From positions 1 through 8,932 of the forward strand of contig CAJUNI010000083.1 in the NCBI GenBank assembly GCA_910587945.1: a DNA stretch of 8,932 bases. Direction: 5' to 3'. Below are positions 6,013-8,932 of this stretch, one piece after another. Origin of the DNA: an uncultured Parvibacter sp. Lineage in GTDB: Bacteria > Actinomycetota > Coriobacteriia > Coriobacteriales > Eggerthellaceae. The notes beneath the pieces are model-generated. The model did not search any database. It had not been told where the DNA came from and saw only the letters and a program-made list of their open reading frames with translations. The position numbers were made by a program, and so were the translations under genes. Numbering within the stretch: position 1 is the stretch's first letter; every line of letters starts with the position of its first letter.

Positions 6013-6027
6013 AACACCGAGGGTGTT
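6013..6027 (-). terminator. Hairpin with T-tract upstream of the 78-residue zinc-ribbon gene
   Basis: On the minus strand AACACC-CTC-GGTGTT forms a 6-bp stem, followed after four bases (ACAC) by TTTTTCTT. This is a plausible but weak intrinsic terminator, 162 bases after the permease stop and 40 bases before the next ATG. It could end the permease transcript or act as an attenuator in the leader of the small gene. Confidence 0.45.
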
Positions 6028-6082
6028 TTAGACATCCCCCAAAGAGTCTGAAATCCCAGTTCAGGCATGGTACATTTTGGCT

Positions 6083-6097
6083 TAATTGTTCCAATTA
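6083..6097. promoter_or_regulatory. 15-bp palindrome TAATTG-N3-CAATTA, operator-like
   Basis: Two perfect 6-bp arms flank TTC. On the minus strand the palindrome overlaps TTGGAA (6089-6094), a possible -35, with TACCAT (6067-6072) 16 bases downstream as a possible -10; each matches consensus at four of six places. The overlap resembles a repressor site on a promoter for the 78-residue gene. Confidence 0.35.
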
Positions 6098-6108
6098 GTA
6101 CCCCAGCA

Positions 6109-6178
6109 GGCGCCTGGTGTTCCATTTTCGCTCAAAGAGCACTTACCTCGGTTCCACCATCGCTTTTGGCGCCCAAAA
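6109..6178 (-). ncRNA. Nested inverted repeats, possible structured RNA leader or 3' end
   Basis: GGCGCC at 6168-6173 can pair with GGCGCC at 6109-6114. Just inside, CACCA (6155-6159) can pair with TGGTG (6115-6119), and GCTC-AAA-GAGC (6130-6140) makes a hairpin in the centre. A competing hairpin, TTTTGG-CGC-CCAAAA (6164-6178), uses one GGCGCC arm, so two folds exclude each other. It begins 11 bases after the permease stop. It may be only a transcript-end structure; no known RNA family was recognised. Confidence 0.3.
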
Positions 6179-6189
6179 CCAGCTCAGTT

Positions 6190-8932
6190 TTATTCGTTGC
6201 TTTTCAGGGATTCCACCATATTGATGGCAGAGAGCTTGTGCCGCATGATCACCATCACAACCAATGAGAACAGAAGCGTTAACACAAACGCGATAGCGAA
6301 GCTGAGACCATGAATTTCACGGCCGAACATAACTTGATCTACCTCAGCGGTTACTACCACAAAGCTCTCAAGGAAGATACCAAGGACCAATCCCGCCAAG
6401 GCACCAATGACTACCAAGAGCAAAATCTCGCGGAAAATGTAGAGATCCACTTCCCGCTTCGTAAAGCCCAAAACTTTCAATGTGGCAATTTCTCGCTTGC
6501 GCTCCGTGATGTTGATATTAGTGAGGTTGTATAACACGATAAACGCCAACAGAGCCGCCGCCACCACTAACACCACGACCACCATGTTTACCGAGCTGAG
6601 CATTGTGCGATAGGTATCAATAGTTTCGTCGTTGTAGGCAATATTCTTTATGCCTTCTTGGGCAGACACGGTCGCAGTAAAGTCATCGCGTTCACTGCCC
6701 GCCGGTGCCGTAATGGCGTAGAGCACGCGATAATCTGGAGCGCTATGGAATGCCTGCTCATAGGCTTCTGGGGTCGCAAACACATAGTTGGCCACGTAGT
6801 TTTCAATAACCGCACCTACCGGTAGTTCATAGGTCGTGGAGGTGGCATTACCCATAGCATCTTGTTCAGCCAAGGTAATGGTATCCCCGGGCCCCACTCC
6901 CAAGCTCTGGGCCAGCTTTTCAGTCACCAAGACTCCGGCCTCATCCAACTCATACTCTTGCCCCGTGATGCGATCTCTAAAGGTCCAAAGCTCTTCAAAC
7001 CCTTGGGGGTCCTGGGGCACAATGAGTTCAGCAGAGAGCTCTTCTCCTTGGGCCCCAAGCGCCAAGAGCGTGCTATCTTGAGCCTCGGCATAGGCAGACA
7101 CGAGCGGGGTTACGTCCGTGAAGACGCTATCGTCAGCCTCGTCTTCGGCCACGACCATAACGTTGTATTTCACCAGGTCAAAGTATTGCTTATCGATGAT
7201 GTCGTTGATGGCGTTTTGTAGACCTAAGCCAGTAAGCAATAGCGCCGTACACCCGGCAATACCCACCACCGTCATGATAAAGCGCTTCTTGTAGCGGAAT
7301 ATATTGCGAGCAGTAACCTTGTGAGAGAATGAAAGGCGGCGCCAGAAGAACTTCACTCGCTCAAGCAAGATACGCTTGGCCGTTTTTGGTGCCGGAGGCA
7401 GCATGAGCGCTGCGGGAACTTCTTTTAAGGTCGCAGCAGCTGCCGCCCAGGTAGCAAAAAGGGTCACGCCCACCCCTAAGGCGCCAGCCATGAGCGCCAC
7501 GGGCCAATTCATGCCAAGCGCGCCGTGAGGCACCACATAGACAATGGAATAGGCCTCCATGATGATGGCAGGGAGAAGCTGAGAAAGCAGGGCGATTCCT
7601 AATACCGATCCTGTTACCGAAGCCAAGGCGGCATAGATCAAGTACTTTGAAGTGATACGTGCCCGCGAATAGCCAAGCGCCTTGTAGATACCAATCAACA
7701 TGCGCTCTTCGTCCACCATCCGGGTCATGGTAGTAAGGGCCACTAGCGCTGCCACCAAGAAGAATATAAAGGGAAAGATAGACGCAATGGAATCCACACG
7801 ATCCGCGTCAGCAAAGAAGCTCACCACTCCCGCATTTTTGGTGCGATCCATAATGAGCCACTCCGGTGGCTCGAGCTCATCAATGGCAGTTTGCGCCTCT
7901 TGAAGCTGCTCTTCAGCTGAGGCAAATTCTTCTTGGGCTTCCGCCCATTTTTCCTCATAGCTAGCCCAGCCAGACTGCAACTCCGCTTGGCCTTCGGCAT
8001 AGCGCGCTTCACCTTCGGCCAGCTGGCTTCTTCCCTCATCCAACTGAGCCTTTGCCTGAGCCAAGCGCTGCTCTCCTTGGGCAATGGCGTCATAGGCCGC
8101 TTGACGCTGGGCATCCAGCTGTTGCTCGCCCGCAGTAATCGTAGCTAATCCTTGGTCGATGGCGGCAATAGCTTGGCGAAGCTGCTCTTGCTGAGCCAAC
8201 AACAGCACTCGCTGCTCCTCAGGTATATCCGGTTGAGCAAGCGCGGCTTCTACCTGCGCCAGGCTCGCCGCCAAGGCTGGGCGCGCTTGAGCGGCCTCTT
8301 CCGCCTGGGCCCGCCCTGCCTCAAGCTCTGCTTGGGCTTGGGCCAGAGAATCCTCAGCTCTAGTCCGCTGGGTTTCTAGCTCCGCCATCCCCTGTTCATA
8401 GCTGGTTTGGCCCTCAGACAGCTCTTGACGGCTCGAAGCCAAGGTAGCAGCAGCGGCATCAAGCTCGGCCTGAGAGTCTTTAAGGGTTTGCCGCGCCTCC
8501 GCTAACGAAGCTTCTGCCTCTTCGCGCTGAGCCTCATAGTCGGCCCGCTCTTCATCAAGAGTCTCTTGGGCTTCCGCCTTCAACGACGCCAACCGCGCTG
8601 CTTCCCGCTCGGGGGCTATTGCTTCTACCTCTGCCTGAGCTTCATCAATACATTCCTCGTAGGCTTCGCTATCCGAGGCCAGCTCTTGGGCCCCTGCAAC
8701 GGTCAAAAACGCTTCGGTATAGGGCAGATCAGGATTAAACGTAGCGGCAGGTACATAGGCAAATTGCTGCAGCGTTCCCGACCCTAACGTTGTGGGGCCT
8801 AACGCGGTAGCGCTGGCGTAATAGGAGCTGTGCACATAGCCCACCACCGTCAAGCTTTGCACCTCTAAGGTGGTCTCAAGGTCCTGAGAAGCCTCCTTAA
8901 TGGTTACAACTTCCCCCAACTCCAGAGGTTCA
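6190..8932 (-). CDS. FtsX/MacB-like ABC transporter permease with inserted coiled coil (partial, N-terminus missing)
   Basis: The last 913 residues are visible and the frame is open to the right edge, so the N-terminal helix and the start lie outside. Counting from the TTG codon at 8919, residues 1-80 look like part of an extracytoplasmic domain. Residues about 85-350 are an uninterrupted Ala/Glu/Gln-rich coiled coil. A first FtsX domain has helices near 379-399, 428-450 and 471-496, with the typical EERMLIGIYKALGYSRARI (404-422). A helix at about 546-567 leads to a second extracytoplasmic domain (570-775). A second FtsX domain has helices near 778-800, 831-855 and 871-893, with ERKREIATLKVLGFTKREV (806-824). 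This duplicated layout marks an integral membrane subunit that works with a separate ATPase as a mechanotransducing or lipid/lipoprotein-handling ABC system; the substrate is unknown. The ATPase is not in the window and would be expected upstream. An internal TTG start at 8919 is unlikely, as no N-terminal helix precedes it. Confidence 0.92.
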   Translation of the reverse strand, partial: EPLELGEVVTIKEASQDLETTLEVQSLTVVGYVHSSYYASATALGPTTLGSGTLQQFAYVPAATFNPDLPYTEAFLTVAGAQELASDSEAYEECIDEAQAEVEAIAPEREAARLASLKAEAQETLDEERADYEAQREEAEASLAEARQTLKDSQAELDAAAATLASSRQELSEGQTSYEQGMAELETQRTRAEDSLAQAQAELEAGRAQAEEAAQARPALAASLAQVEAALAQPDIPEEQRVLLLAQQEQLRQAIAAIDQGLATITAGEQQLDAQRQAAYDAIAQGEQRLAQAKAQLDEGRSQLAEGEARYAEGQAELQSGWASYEEKWAEAQEEFASAEEQLQEAQTAIDELEPPEWLIMDRTKNAGVVSFFADADRVDSIASIFPFIFFLVAALVALTTMTRMVDEERMLIGIYKALGYSRARITSKYLIYAALASVTGSVLGIALLSQLLPAIIMEAYSIVYVVPHGALGMNWPVALMAGALGVGVTLFATWAAAAATLKEVPAALMLPPAPKTAKRILLERVKFFWRRLSFSHKVTARNIFRYKKRFIMTVVGIAGCTALLLTGLGLQNAINDIIDKQYFDLVKYNVMVVAEDEADDSVFTDVTPLVSAYAEAQDSTLLALGAQGEELSAELIVPQDPQGFEELWTFRDRITGQEYELDEAGVLVTEKLAQSLGVGPGDTITLAEQDAMGNATSTTYELPVGAVIENYVANYVFATPEAYEQAFHSAPDYRVLYAITAPAGSERDDFTATVSAQEGIKNIAYNDETIDTYRTMLSSVNMVVVVLVVAAALLAFIVLYNLTNINITERKREIATLKVLGFTKREVDLYIFREILLLVVIGALAGLVLGIFLESFVVVTAEVDQVMFGREIHGLSFAIAFVLTLLFSLVVMVIMRHKLSAINMVESLKSNE
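7868..8667 (-). other. Long coiled-coil segment within the permease
   Basis: About 265 residues (roughly 85-350, counted from the codon at 8919) are dominated by Ala, Glu, Gln and Leu, with recurring phrases such as AQAELEAGRAQ, AKAQLDEGRSQLAEGEARYAEG and AQEEFASAEEQLQEAQ. One proline-containing interruption (PDIPEEQ, 230-236) could be a hairpin turn between two antiparallel helices of roughly 115-145 residues. It sits between the first extracytoplasmic domain and the first FtsX helix, so it should project outside the membrane. Confidence 0.75.

Larger units (their letters stand above)
5973..6189. other. 217-base structured intergenic region
   Basis: It lies between the permease stop and the 78-residue zinc-ribbon gene. 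It holds nested inverted repeats at 6109-6178, a 15-bp palindrome at 6083-6097, and a hairpin with T-tract at 6013-6027. No short gene with a believable ribosome site was found on either strand. Confidence 0.6.

Noticed and set aside
5973..6125. N-terminal extension of the 78-residue protein in the same frame
   Set aside because: It would translate the intergenic hairpin and palindrome; the ribosome site at 5980-5985 and the immediate zinc-ribbon start favour the shorter protein.
6134..6163. GGTGGAACC on the minus strand, resembling the T-box antiterminator sequence
   Set aside because: The conserved CCGCG extension and the pairing downstream CGTCC are missing, Stem I would have to lie inside the permease gene, and the downstream gene is not an aminoacyl-tRNA or amino-acid gene.

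Overview
The window carries seven genes, all on the minus strand, so transcription runs from high to low coordinates. Base composition looks slightly GC-rich. The gene content (a diverged trigger factor with an acidic tail, a large FtsX-like permease with an inserted coiled coil, a YgiQ-type radical SAM protein with a basic tail, and several tiny zinc-ribbon proteins) suggests an anaerobic Gram-positive of the Coriobacteriia, perhaps Eggerthellales. That assignment is an inference from protein character and has not been checked by a search.

Layout, in order of transcription. (1) 8932-6190: C-terminal 913 residues of an FtsX/MacB-like ABC transporter permease whose N-terminus lies beyond the right edge. 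(2) 6189-5973: a 217-base gap with nested inverted repeats, a 15-bp palindrome and a hairpin followed by a T-rich tract. (3) 5972-5736: a 78-residue zinc-ribbon protein ending in an xAP triplet repeat. (4) 5657-5448: a 69-residue Cys-rich protein with nine cysteines. (5) 5304-3949: trigger-factor-like chaperone. (6) 3795-2815: YegS/DagK-type lipid kinase, overlapping by one base (7) 2815-623: YgiQ-family radical SAM protein with a 130-residue basic low-complexity tail. (8) 622-325: a 298-base gap with weak hairpins. (9) 324-1: a third zinc-ribbon protein, cut by the left edge just where a membrane segment seems to begin.

The lipid kinase and YgiQ genes are clearly one translationally coupled unit. 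The rest are conserved housekeeping or envelope genes standing close together on one strand without an obvious shared pathway. No RNA gene, insertion sequence, CRISPR array or phage gene was recognised. The most unusual things are: a trigger factor whose ribosome-docking signature is not recognisable; inverted repeats lying 26-40 bases upstream of four consecutive start codons; three different zinc-ribbon miniproteins within 6 kb; and the structured gap at 5973-6189. I did not find convincing evidence of a complete new system.
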